Counted from the stretch's first letter, positions 1-7,348 are shown. The stretch is 9,049 nt of DNA from Natronomonas sp. (GCA_007121575.1 SKKJ01000005.1:1-9049); one strand, 5' to 3'. The notes: generated by a model from the sequence alone, not told the origin. Numbers and translations are program-made.

Positions 1-186
1 CACAATGAGAACTATTATTCGAGGAACACTACACCAAGGTTATATCGAAATATCGATACAAAAGATATCAGTTCGATAGAAAATAAAATTAAGTATATCA
101 CGGAAATACGAGCACCGCATCAGACGTTCAGTTAGATATGACATATGGCATGAAGGTTTATTATATCCGAAAGAGAATATGAAACT
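1..186 (+). promoter_or_regulatory. AT-rich upstream region and leaderless promoter of the YegP-repeat operon
   Basis: This stretch is clearly richer in A and T than the rest of the window and holds no convincing gene. The best promoter element is TTTATTATAT at 157-166, centred about 26 bases before the ATG at 187, which fits a haloarchaeal TATA box driving a leaderless or near-leaderless mRNA. A purine-rich stretch just before it (152-156) could act as the BRE. Farther upstream, 43-58 is a perfect 6-base inverted repeat, TATCGA-AATA-TCGATA, a possible regulator site. The frame starting at base 1 is open up to a stop at 133-135, so the tail of an upstream gene cannot be fully excluded, but its composition is not haloarchaeal protein-like. 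Confidence 0.5.
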
Positions 187-1389
187 ATGGCACAGGGGTC
201 AACCGAAGAAAACGCGTTAGTGTCGTTTTATACGGATCGGATCACAGAGCCGTCGACGAACGACGAAGTATACGGCTATTGGCTTTTCGCCCTCGGGCTC
301 ATCGCGAGCGTCGTCGGCATCGCCATGTTTATGTACAGCACAACGCTTCCGAGACCGCCAGCCGCAGAGGGTGGCACCTACTGGATGCTCCGTGAAGTGG
401 GAGTTGTCCTCGCGGGCATCGGTGTCCCTCTGATGCTCGGTGGCGTCGCGATCCGACTCCCGCTACGAAAGCTCGCGACCCAAATCGTCGGAATCGGTGT
501 CATCATCTGTTTGGCGGCCATCCTGTGGTTTATACTGGTGTATCCGGCATCAGGATGGCCGGTCGATACCGGCCATTCGGGTGTCATCGGTCTCTACACG
601 ATCGGCCTCGTCATTATCGGACTCGCCTCGGTGTTCGTCCCACTGCTTTCGCGAGCGGAGACCGAAACACCGAGCGAACGAGCGGCCCGAGAGGAGACGG
701 AGCGTTCGAGCGCTGAAACGCGAGAGGCGCTCGACAGAACCCGTACCGAACGTGATGAAGCCGAAACAGCCGCGAAAGCCGCCAGCGCCGAACTCGAATC
801 ACTTCGTCAGTCGAAAGCGAGATTCGAGCTCTACCAGGACAGAGGTGGCGGGCACCGCTGGCGGCTCAGACACCGAAACGGCAATATCATCGCGACCAGT
901 GGCGAGGCGTACGCCAGTCGGCAGAAGTGTCAACAAGGGATGCACAGCGTGATTCGAAACACACTGGGTGCGGCCGTCATGACGATCGAAGCCGTCGAAA
1001 CGGAAGTCGAGACGGAGCCGATCGAACTCGAAAGCCAAGCCAGCTTCGAACTGTATGAGGATGCGGCAGGCGAGTGGCGCTGGCGGCTCGTCCACGATAA
1101 CGGCAACATCATCGCCGACTCCGGCGAGGGCTACGCGTCGAAAAGCAACGGGAAGCGAGCGATGGACAGCGTTCGGAGACACGCCGAGTCAGCGGACTAT
1201 CTCAAGATCGATCCGGCGGGATTCGAGATATATCGAGACCGTGCCGGTGAATGGCGCTGGCGGCTCGTCCATGAAAACGGTGAGATATTGGCAGACTCCG
1301 GTGAAGGCTACGCCAGCCGGCAGAAGGCTCGCCAAGGTGTCGAGAGCGTTCGAACCAACGCGGGCGATGCAGCGATCGAAGAGCAGTAA
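187..1389 (+). CDS. Four-helix membrane protein with charged linker and three YegP (DUF1508) repeats; possible CdpA-type division protein
   Basis: The 400-residue product has a short acidic N-terminus and four likely membrane helices at about residues 30-52, 70-92, 98-120 and 132-155. A highly charged Glu/Arg/Ala linker (about 156-212) follows, probably helical or coiled coil. Three YegP/DUF1508 repeats come next at about 213-258, 287-332 and 346-391, each with the pattern FELY..., RWRL, NG.I, SGE.YAS and a final SV. The helices predict an inner-membrane anchor with the repeats in the cytoplasm. YegP repeats have no firmly known biochemical role. The architecture resembles what I recall of the haloarchaeal DUF7139/CdpA_N family, in which Haloferax CdpA is a membrane protein of the FtsZ division machinery; that match is from memory and unproven. 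The start is supported by the TATA box at 157-166. A second repeat gene follows 24 bases downstream, probably in the same transcript. Confidence 0.85.
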   Translation: MAQGSTEENALVSFYTDRITEPSTNDEVYGYWLFALGLIASVVGIAMFMYSTTLPRPPAAEGGTYWMLREVGVVLAGIGVPLMLGGVAIRLPLRKLATQIVGIGVIICLAAILWFILVYPASGWPVDTGHSGVIGLYTIGLVIIGLASVFVPLLSRAETETPSERAAREETERSSAETREALDRTRTERDEAETAAKAASAELESLRQSKARFELYQDRGGGHRWRLRHRNGNIIATSGEAYASRQKCQQGMHSVIRNTLGAAVMTIEAVETEVETEPIELESQASFELYEDAAGEWRWRLVHDNGNIIADSGEGYASKSNGKRAMDSVRRHAESADYLKIDPAGFEIYRDRAGEWRWRLVHENGEILADSGEGYASRQKARQGVESVRTNAGDAAIEEQ

Positions 1390-1746
1390 TTCCAACCAAA
1401 TCGGAGTAAAACAATGAGCAAGGCAACATTCGAACTGTACGAGGACACAGCAGGTGAGCACCGATGGCGACTCGTCCACGACAACGGCAACATCATCGCC
1501 GATTCCGGCGAAGGGTATGCAAACAAATCGAACGCGCGCGATGCGATCGAACGAGTGCAGGGGTACGCACCCGAAGCCGACGTGCTGGACATCGAACAGG
1601 CGGCGTTTGAACTGTACGAGGACGCGGCGGGCGAGCACCGATGGCGGCTCAGACACCGAAACGGCAACATCATCGCCGACTCCGGCGAAGGCTACTCCTC
1701 GCGAAGCGCCGCAGAAGACGCGATCAACAGCGTGAAACAGAACGCA
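823..1746 (+). repeat. Five YegP/DUF1508 coding repeats across two adjacent genes
   Basis: Five copies of a roughly 46-residue unit lie at 823-960, 1045-1182 and 1222-1359 in the first gene and at 1429-1569 and 1606-1746 in the second. The core FELY-(8 or so)-RWRL-(3)-NG.I(I/L)A-(1)SGE.Y is nearly unchanged in all five, while the C-terminal half of each unit varies. The copies also share long identical DNA stretches, for example 859-884 against 1642-1667, 26 bases without a mismatch. Confidence 0.9.
1403..1406 (+). promoter_or_regulatory. Shine-Dalgarno site for the second YegP-repeat gene
   Basis: GGAG lies seven bases before the ATG at 1414, in the 24-base gap after the first gene's stop. 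Internal operon genes in haloarchaea often use a Shine-Dalgarno site while first genes are leaderless, so this supports both the start and co-transcription with the gene at 187. Confidence 0.5.
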
Positions 1747-1776
1747 CCGTGGGCGGGCACGGCGAACGGTAGCTAG
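1414..1776 (+). CDS. Soluble double-YegP repeat protein, HVO_2922/UPF0339 type
   Basis: The 120-residue acidic protein consists almost entirely of two YegP (DUF1508) units at residues 6-52 and 65-111, joined by a linker rich in Glu and Asp. There is no signal peptide or membrane segment, so it should be cytoplasmic. E. coli YegP also has two units. The small Haloferax protein HVO_2922, as I recall it, has one unit and pairs as a dimer, so this protein may fold as an internal dimer. No catalytic residue is evident and no molecular function is established for the family. It follows the membrane-anchored three-repeat gene by 24 bases with a Shine-Dalgarno site, so the two are probably co-expressed and could interact through their repeats; the interaction is inference. 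Confidence 0.88.
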   Translation: MSKATFELYEDTAGEHRWRLVHDNGNIIADSGEGYANKSNARDAIERVQGYAPEADVLDIEQAAFELYEDAAGEHRWRLRHRNGNIIADSGEGYSSRSAAEDAINSVKQNAPWAGTANGS

Positions 1777-1792
1777 AACCAACAGCCGGCAG

Positions 1793-1802
1793 TATTTTTA
1801 AA
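1793..1802 (+). promoter_or_regulatory. TATA box of the M50 protease gene
   Basis: TATTTTTAAA is centred about 26 bases before the ATG at 1824 and there is no Shine-Dalgarno site, consistent with a leaderless transcript starting at or next to the ATG. It implies that the protease has a promoter of its own, separate from the YegP-repeat genes. Confidence 0.6.
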
Positions 1803-1823
1803 CTCGTCTGAGAACGTGTATCT

Positions 1824-2981
1824 ATGCGTAATTTCGAGATCGGCCGTATTACCGGTATTCCGATCCGGCTTAACATCACACTCGTGGTTTTCCTTCCGAT
1901 TTTGGCCTGGCTTATCAGCCGCGAAGCACAGCTCAGCTTTTACGCTGAAGTCGTCAACGGGATTTCACCACAGACGATCGATATCGCGGTGATTCAATCG
2001 GGGTCGACACCGGAAATTATCGGAATCACGACCGCGATCGGATTGTTCGTCGGCGTGTTGCTGCACGAACTCGGCCACTCGTGGACCGCCCGTCGCTACG
2101 ACGTGACGATCAGTTCGATCACGCTGTGGATCTTCGGCGGCATGGCCCACATGGAGAATCTGCCGGAAGATTGGAACGTCGAACTCTACGTCGCTCTCGC
2201 CGGTCCGGCGATGAGTGTCCTCGTGGGTGCCGTCTGCTATGCGCTGCTATTTGTCATCCCCGCACAGCCAGTGTTCATCTTCGTCGTCGGCTCGCTTGCG
2301 ATCATCAACATCACACTCGCAGTATTCAATCTCCTCCCGGCGTTTCCAATGGACGGTGGTCGAGTCCTCCGGGCACTGCTCGCTCGAAGCCGTCCATACG
2401 CGGAGGCGACGCAGACCGCGGCGACAGTCGGTAAATTTATGGCGATCCTGATGGCGATCTTCGCAGTCTTCGCGTTCGCACCGCTGTTGTTGCTCATCGC
2501 GATGTTCATTTATATCGCGGCCGGTGCGGAATCGCGAACGACGGTACTCCGAGAGCTCTTGCGGGGGCTCACGGTTCGTGAACTGATGTCGAGTGATGTT
2601 CGGACGGTCACGCCGGAGACGACCGTTTCGGAGTTTCTCGACCGGGTCGTCACCGAACGGACGACGGCCTATCCGGTCATGGATCGCGGAACGGTTTCCG
2701 GGATCGTCACGCTCGATTCGGTTCGGCAGATCAAACCCGAGAAGCGTCAGACGACGACCGTCGCCGACGTCATGAGCGGAGCACCGCCGTCGGTCGAGCC
2801 GGATTCGGATGCGTTCGAAGCGCTGTTGGCGATGAGTTCGACCAAAGGCGATCGGGTGCTCGTCGTCGAGAACGGTCGATTCGTCGGCCAGCTCACCGGC
2901 AGCGACTTCATGACGGCGATCGAGGTGTTACAGGGCCTCGGACCGCGCCGAGAGATCGAGATACCCGATGGATACGCATAA
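1824..2981 (+). CDS. M50 (site-2 protease type) intramembrane zinc metalloprotease with CBS pair
   Basis: The 385-residue membrane protein carries the M50 zinc site HELGH at residues 81-85 in a hydrophobic segment. The second family motif is NLLPAFPMDGGR at 169-180, where Asp177 is the expected third zinc ligand. A GG motif (FGGMAHM, 104-110) follows the first catalytic helix, as in the SpoIVFB-like branch. Further hydrophobic segments lie near 15-31, 122-145, 148-168 and 205-234. After about residue 250 the protein turns cytoplasmic with two CBS motifs (about 252-305 and 315-368), which in relatives bind adenine nucleotides and may gate proteolysis. Family members cleave membrane-embedded substrates; the substrate here is unknown. 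The start is supported by the TATA box at 1793-1802. All catalytic residues are present, so it should be active. Confidence 0.93.
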   Translation: MRNFEIGRITGIPIRLNITLVVFLPILAWLISREAQLSFYAEVVNGISPQTIDIAVIQSGSTPEIIGITTAIGLFVGVLLHELGHSWTARRYDVTISSITLWIFGGMAHMENLPEDWNVELYVALAGPAMSVLVGAVCYALLFVIPAQPVFIFVVGSLAIINITLAVFNLLPAFPMDGGRVLRALLARSRPYAEATQTAATVGKFMAILMAIFAVFAFAPLLLLIAMFIYIAAGAESRTTVLRELLRGLTVRELMSSDVRTVTPETTVSEFLDRVVTERTTAYPVMDRGTVSGIVTLDSVRQIKPEKRQTTTVADVMSGAPPSVEPDSDAFEALLAMSSTKGDRVLVVENGRFVGQLTGSDFMTAIEVLQGLGPRREIEIPDGYA

Positions 2982-3018
2982 ACGAGAACTGGATCAGAAA
3001 CGGTAGAGTGACCGCCCC

Positions 3019-3025
3019 TTTATAA
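3019..3025 (+). promoter_or_regulatory. TATA box of the DUF6735-type gene
   Basis: TTTATAA lies centred 27 bases before the ATG at 3049, a near-consensus haloarchaeal TATA element. No Shine-Dalgarno site precedes the ATG, so a leaderless mRNA is likely, and the match supports the chosen start. Confidence 0.65.
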
Positions 3026-3048
3026 TCGAAAACGCAGCCACACGGCGT

Positions 3049-3630
3049 ATGGGTCACCGAACGCTTGTCGCATACGACAGAGACGGGTACGATCTTCACT
3101 ACGCACATTGGGGTGTCGAGCCGGATCGGCTTACCCCTGAAACACCGTTCGGCGACCAACCGGACGATGAGTGGGCACACGAACAGGTGGACGAGATACT
3201 CACACCCGATGCAGGGTGGATGACCGAAGGACACGAGACCGCCGTAGATCCGGATCCGATCGCGACGGGGCTTTCGTTCGTTGACCTCGGGTCGTACGTC
3301 GATTCGGTCGAACACGAGGCGTTATACGTCGTCGAGCGCGATTTCTCAGTTCGGACATATCTCGTATTCGGGCTCAACGGATACAGAGTCGGACGACGCG
3401 GGGGGCCTGCGATCGCGCTGGTTGGATATGATGGCGAATCGGATGCGGCCTACCTCCGAGGATGGTTCGCGGGAGCGAAGGCGGTTCGAGGCGTCTGTGG
3501 ACCCGAAGACGGAGCAATCGTTCGGGCGCTCCGATGGCTCGATCCGAAGCGAGGGACGGTCGTGTGGTTAGCGGGATGCGAACGAAGTGAGCGCCCCGAA
3601 AACCCGAACGGCGAACAGCGTGAGCCGTGA
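3049..3630 (+). CDS. DUF6735-type haloarchaeal protein of unknown function
   Basis: The 193-residue acidic protein has no membrane helix or signal peptide and should be cytoplasmic. Its N-terminus, MGHRTLVAYDRDGYDLHYAHWG, is what I recall as the hallmark of the haloarchaeal DUF6735 family; the assignment rests on memory of that pattern. Two Cys residues (150, 177) are too far apart and too few for a zinc site. A conserved-looking middle section (about 80-130) with alternating hydrophobic residues suggests a beta-rich domain, and a segment near 153-176 reads like a helix then a strand. The last 15 residues are charged and probably disordered. It has its own promoter and stands between the protease gene and nucS on the same strand, with no sign of operon linkage to either. 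No function can be given. Confidence 0.8.
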   Translation: MGHRTLVAYDRDGYDLHYAHWGVEPDRLTPETPFGDQPDDEWAHEQVDEILTPDAGWMTEGHETAVDPDPIATGLSFVDLGSYVDSVEHEALYVVERDFSVRTYLVFGLNGYRVGRRGGPAIALVGYDGESDAAYLRGWFAGAKAVRGVCGPEDGAIVRALRWLDPKRGTVVWLAGCERSERPENPNGEQREP

Positions 3631-3701
3631 GAGAGCGAGACACGACTAAAAAGAGAGCCTCGGATAAAGCGAGCGACGAACGACACGTGGCCGCTCGAAA
3701 A

Positions 3702-3708
3702 ACGTTAA
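3702..3708 (+). promoter_or_regulatory. Probable promoter element of nucS
   Basis: ACGTTAA, preceded by a CGAAAA stretch that could be the BRE, is centred about 28 bases before the GTG at 3734. The match to the TATA consensus is weaker than at neighbouring genes, but the spacing agrees with theirs and supports GTG at 3734 as a leaderless start. Confidence 0.4.
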
Positions 3709-3733
3709 CCACGCGGAAGCGATACCTGAGAGT

Positions 3734-4507
3734 GTGTCAAAAGAGACGACCGAGTCGGCCAGACCGTCCGGATCGCGAATACGCACCCAACCGACCGTCT
3801 CGGAAGCCGAAGCGTTCGTTACCGACGCAATCGGACGAGGAGCGCTGGTGACGCTTTTCGGTGAGTGTACGGTCGAGTACGACGGACGCGCGATCTCCGA
3901 GCTCGGCGTCGGAGACAGACATATCATGCTGAAGCCGGACGGGACCCATCTCGTTCACAACGACGAGGGACAAAAGCCCGTGAACTGGCAACCGCCGGGA
4001 AGCGAACATGAGTGCCGAATCGAATCGGGCTCGTTAGTGATAGAAAGCGTCCGAACGACCCCCGAGGAGCGACTCGTCGTCACCCTTTCGACGATCGCAC
4101 ACGTTTCGGCGTTCGATGTCGAAGATGGCGCTTCGATCGATCTTAGTGGAACGGAAGCGGACCTGAAACAACGAATCTTGAGATCGCCCGAGCTCATCGA
4201 AAAAGGATTCACTCCGCTTTCGACCGAGCGAGAAACCCCTGCCGGAGCGATCGATATCTACGGCAAAGACAGCGACGGCCGGACGGTCGTTCTCGAGTTG
4301 AAGCGGCGGCGAGTGGGACCGGACGCGGTCGGGCAGCTGAGCCGGTACGTGAAAGCGCTCGAGCGAGATCTCCATGCGGATGCGGAAATCCGAGGCGTGC
4401 TCGTCGCGCCATCGGTCACAGAACGTGCGAGCGCGTTACTCACAGAACAAGGGCTCGAGTTCGTCTCGCTGACGCCGCGAGAAAGCCCAGATTGCGACGG
4501 AAAGTGA
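3734..4507 (+). CDS. nucS: NucS/EndoMS mismatch-specific endonuclease
   Basis: The product (257 residues, GTG start) is NucS, the archaeal and actinobacterial endonuclease that acts as a dimer and cuts both strands at mismatched base pairs, giving a MutS/MutL-independent repair route. The N-terminal dimerisation and DNA-binding domain (about 22-130) contains FGECTVEYDGRA and the HLVH...KPVNWQPPG segment with Trp85, which matches the base-stacking aromatic of characterised homologues. The C-terminal RecB-like nuclease domain (about 140-250) has Asp174 in AIDIYG, Glu188 and Lys190 in LELKRR, and Gln201 in QLSRY, the full D-ExK-Q active site. About 20 disordered N-terminal residues precede the domain. 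The C-terminus lacks an obvious PCNA-binding motif. The frame has no start upstream, and the next ATG (residue 65) is inside the domain. It converges with mutS, 180 bases away. Confidence 0.95.
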   Translation: MSKETTESARPSGSRIRTQPTVSEAEAFVTDAIGRGALVTLFGECTVEYDGRAISELGVGDRHIMLKPDGTHLVHNDEGQKPVNWQPPGSEHECRIESGSLVIESVRTTPEERLVVTLSTIAHVSAFDVEDGASIDLSGTEADLKQRILRSPELIEKGFTPLSTERETPAGAIDIYGKDSDGRTVVLELKRRRVGPDAVGQLSRYVKALERDLHADAEIRGVLVAPSVTERASALLTEQGLEFVSLTPRESPDCDGK

Positions 4508-4687
4508 ACCGCCCGAGACGGATGGATATTCCTCGCTTCGGACCGGGGCGTGCGCACGTCGCCGACATGCTCGGCTTTTACTTGCTTTTCGATGGTAATT
4601 CGACGACGTACGCAATCTCGCCCCGGTCGTCCAAACGCGACGTCACTGTCAGAACCTGTGTCGGCGATCGACGAACATTCGTGGGCG
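4508..4687. other. Convergent intergenic region between nucS and mutS
   Basis: This 180-base gap separates the stop of nucS from the stop of mutS. It contains T-rich stretches on the + strand that may end nucS transcription, and one 22-codon open frame on the - strand (4578-4646) starting with GTG. Nothing here can be firmly called a gene. Transcripts of the two repair genes could overlap in this gap if termination is loose. Confidence 0.6.
4573..4590 (+). terminator. T-rich candidate terminator after nucS
   Basis: Two T4 runs (4576-4579 and 4586-4589) lie about 70-80 bases after the nucS stop on the + strand. Archaeal termination relies on short U-rich tracts, so this is the most likely end of the nucS transcript, though the tracts are short and no hairpin is needed or obvious. 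Confidence 0.3.
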
Positions 4688-7306
4688 CTATTCGAGCTGT
4701 GATTGAAATTCGGCGAGCAGATTCAACGCCTCGATCGGCGTCGTATCGGCGAGATCAACAGCCGCGAGTTCGGCCAATATCGCTTCTCGGCCGCCATCAG
4801 TAGATGCAGTCGCACTGAGAGAGTCGATCGTCTCAGCGGTAGCATTCGGCGTACGCTCGGTGTCAGTAACAAGAGCAGTGTCAGTATCAGTCTCACTCGC
4901 AAGCAGTGTTCCAGCACGCTCGACGAGATCGGAGGGAACACCGGCCATCGCGGCGACTTCGACACCGTAAGAGGCTTTCGCCGGGCCCGACCGAAGATCG
5001 TGTTCGAACCGAATACCATCGGTAGTCTTCGTCGCCGAAAAGTGGTAGTTACGCGCGCGAGGGAGCGAAGAGATCACATCGGTCAGTTCGTGATGATGGG
5101 TCGCAAAGAGCGTGTACGCACCGATCTCATCGTGAAGATACTCGGTCGCGGCCTGCGCGATCGCATAGCCGTCCCGCGTGGAGGTCCCCCGTCCGACCTC
5201 ATCGAGGATGACAAGTGAATTCGAGTCGGCGTCGGATAGGATCGACGCGAGTTCGGTCATTTCGACCATGAAGGTCGATCGACCGCCAGCGATATCGTCT
5301 GAGGCACCGACACGGGTGAAAACGCGATCGATAACCGGTAGGTTCGCGCGCGCTGCGGGAACGAAGCTTCCGACTTGTGCGAGGAGCGCGATGAGCGCGA
5401 CCTGTCGCATGTAGGTCGATTTTCCGGACATGTTTGGTCCCGTGATAACCGCCATCGGCCGTTCTCGCGGGAGATCGGTCGGGTTCGGGACGAACGCGGA
5501 TTCGGTTCGTTCGACGACCGGATGGCGACCGCCTTCGATATCAACGCCATCGGAACCAACGACCGGACGGCAATAATCGTACTCGGCCGCAACGACGGCG
5601 AGCGAACACAGCGCGTCCAACCGGGCGATCGCCGAGGCAGTCCGTTGAATTCGTTCGGTCGCTTCAGCGGTCGTACGCCGGAGATCTGTAAACAGTTCGT
5701 ACTCTCGGGAATCCGCCCGACCTTCGGCTTGGATGATCTCGTCCTCTCGCTCTTTTAACTCCGGCGTGTAGAATCGCTCGGCGTTTTTCAACGTCTGTCG
5801 TCGGTGATACTCCTCGGGGACCGAATCGAGGTTCGGATCGGTTACCTCGATATAATAGCCGTGCACGGAGTTGTGACCGACTTTCAACGAATCGATTCCG
5901 GTGCGTTCGCGTTCTCCGGCTTCGAGGTCGTCGATCCACCGTTTTCCCGCACGTTCGGTCTGTCGTAAGGAATCGAGCCGATCATCGTACCCGTCTTCGA
6001 TAAGACCACCTTCGGTAATCTCGACGGGTGGCGATTCGACGATCGCCTCATCGATGTGCGTTCGAACGTCGGGACAATCATCGAGGTCGTCAACGAGCTT
6101 TGCGAGGAGATCGCTGTCCGTCGCGGCGTCCGAAAGACAATCGCGGAGCGCGGGAACGACGGCGAGCGTCGATTCGAGCGAGCGGAGGTCGCGAGCGTCC
6201 GCACGTCCGCGCGAAACTCGTGTAATGAGTCGTTCGAGGTCGTACACGTCGGCGAGGTGCTCGCTCGCGCGTTCGCGCTCGTCGACGCGGGTGAGAAGTG
6301 CTTCGACGGCATCAAGCCGGGCGTCGATTCGTACAGGATCGAGAAGCGGCCGGCGGAGCCAATCGCGAAGCTTTCGGCCGTCAAGCGCGCTCGCAGTCCG
6401 ATCGATCGATTCCGATAACGCCGCGCCGTCGAGCCCGTGAACGTGTCTCGGTTCGAAAATTTCGAGCGCACGAGTCGCGACCGCATCCAAGAGCAGGTAC
6501 TCTCGGGGATCGTACCTAGAGAGGTGATTGAGATACGACAGCCGTGTCGTCTCTCCATCGGTCGTCGCGCCGCGAACGTATTCGGCATAAGCTAACAACG
6601 CGCCACACGCGCGGACCTCGGCGTCGCTCGCGAGGGAGGTATCTCCGAAGTACGAGCGTACTTTTTCTCGAGCGGTTTCGAGATCGAACGCCGAGGCCTC
6701 ATAGGGGGTGACCATGCAGTTCGATCCGAACGGCTCTGTCGGTGCGTCCGGACCGACGACCGCTTCGGCGGGGTCAAACCGTTCAAGCTCGTTCGAAACG
6801 GCGTCCAACCGGTCGAGTTTCGTCGCGTAGAAATCCCCGGTGGATACGTCGAGAAACGCCAAACCATATCCGTCAGTGAGACAGGCGACGAAGTTGTTAT
6901 CACCATCGGCTAACAGTTCAGTCTCGGTCAGCGTTCCGGGCGTGACGATCCGCGTGACAGCACGGTCAACGAGGCCGGAAGCTTCCTCGGGATCTTGAAC
7001 CTGATCGGCGACCGCGACCCGATATCCAGCCTCGAGGAGCGTCTCGATATACGATTCGGCGCTGTCGATCGGGATACCGGCCATCGGATACGTTCCGGTC
7101 GAATCCTCTCGTTGGGTGAGCGTGATCTCTAAGATTCGAGCGGTCGTTTCGGCGGCCGCACAGAACGTTTCGTAGAAATCGCCGACCTGAAACAGCACCA
7201 ATGCGTCATCGTATCGTTCACACAGTTCGAGATACTGTGAGAGCATTGGCGTGAGATCGTCGGCTTTCTCCACCATCGTCGGTGGCGGTCCCAGCGCCTC
7301 GTCCAT
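4688..7306 (-). CDS. mutS: DNA mismatch repair protein MutS (MutS1 type)
   Basis: The 872-residue protein is a full-length MutS1-type mismatch sensor, which as a dimer clamps on mismatched DNA and uses ATP to recruit MutL. The mismatch-binding domain has the Phe-x-Glu motif (Phe44-Tyr45-Glu46 in VGDFYETF) near the usual position. Connector, lever and clamp regions follow to about residue 590. The ATPase has Walker [10 protein letters not shown] (623-631), the [10 protein letters not shown] signature loop (about 669-678), Walker B ending in Asp702-Glu703, then GRGTST and ATHHHELT. After about residue 803 comes a Thr/Asp/Ser-rich linker, then a C-terminal helical segment ending in [10 protein letters not shown] that probably aids dimerisation. 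The ATG at 7304-7306 matches recalled haloarchaeal MutS starts (MDxALGPP); a second Met at residue 11 is possible. It converges with nucS and diverges from the gene at 7429. mutL, often next to mutS in relatives, is not downstream here. Confidence 0.97.
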   Translation of the reverse strand: MDEALGPPPTMVEKADDLTPMLSQYLELCERYDDALVLFQVGDFYETFCAAAETTARILEITLTQREDSTGTYPMAGIPIDSAESYIETLLEAGYRVAVADQVQDPEEASGLVDRAVTRIVTPGTLTETELLADGDNNFVACLTDGYGLAFLDVSTGDFYATKLDRLDAVSNELERFDPAEAVVGPDAPTEPFGSNCMVTPYEASAFDLETAREKVRSYFGDTSLASDAEVRACGALLAYAEYVRGATTDGETTRLSYLNHLSRYDPREYLLLDAVATRALEIFEPRHVHGLDGAALSESIDRTASALDGRKLRDWLRRPLLDPVRIDARLDAVEALLTRVDERERASEHLADVYDLERLITRVSRGRADARDLRSLESTLAVVPALRDCLSDAATDSDLLAKLVDDLDDCPDVRTHIDEAIVESPPVEITEGGLIEDGYDDRLDSLRQTERAGKRWIDDLEAGERERTGIDSLKVGHNSVHGYYIEVTDPNLDSVPEEYHRRQTLKNAERFYTPELKEREDEIIQAEGRADSREYELFTDLRRTTAEATERIQRTASAIARLDALCSLAVVAAEYDYCRPVVGSDGVDIEGGRHPVVERTESAFVPNPTDLPRERPMAVITGPNMSGKSTYMRQVALIALLAQVGSFVPAARANLPVIDRVFTRVGASDDIAGGRSTFMVEMTELASILSDADSNSLVILDEVGRGTSTRDGYAIAQAATEYLHDEIGAYTLFATHHHELTDVISSLPRARNYHFSATKTTDGIRFEHDLRSGPAKASYGVEVAAMAGVPSDLVERAGTLLASETDTDTALVTDTERTPNATAETIDSLSATASTDGGREAILAELAAVDLADTTPIEALNLLAEFQSQLE

Positions 7307-7330
7307 ATTCGACCCTGCGTCTCACCGGTC

Positions 7331-7337
7331 AAATACT
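7331..7337 (-). promoter_or_regulatory. TATA-like element of mutS
   Basis: On the - strand this reads AGTATTT, centred about 28 bases before the mutS ATG. That is the spacing seen at the other leaderless genes in the window, with no Shine-Dalgarno site near the ATG. The consensus match is moderate. Confidence 0.4.
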
Positions 7338-7348
7338 CACCGGACGCG

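Noticed and set aside
1..135. Open reading frame from base 1 ending in a stop at 133-135, possible tail of an upstream gene.
   Set aside because: Only 44 codons, rich in Asn, Ile, Tyr and Lys and not acidic, unlike every other protein here; AT-rich DNA gives such frames by chance less often but the composition argues for non-coding.
1189..1782. Long minus-strand open frame of 197 codons opposite the YegP-repeat genes.
   Set aside because: Its length and apparent internal repeats are mirror images of the YegP repeats on the other strand; the + strand frames carry the recognisable, acidic protein family.
3281..3571. Overlapping + strand frame inside the DUF6735-type gene, and minus-strand frames over the same place.
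   Set aside because: Basic, Ser/Arg-rich composition typical of out-of-frame haloarchaeal DNA, and full overlap with a family-matching gene.
4492..4803. + strand frame spanning the end of nucS, the convergent gap and the end of mutS.
   Set aside because: It overlaps two well-identified genes and its product is Arg-rich with no recognisable motif.
5375..6588. Several long frames on either strand within mutS.
   Set aside because: All lie inside the well-supported mutS frame and show the Arg/Ser-rich composition of shadow frames.
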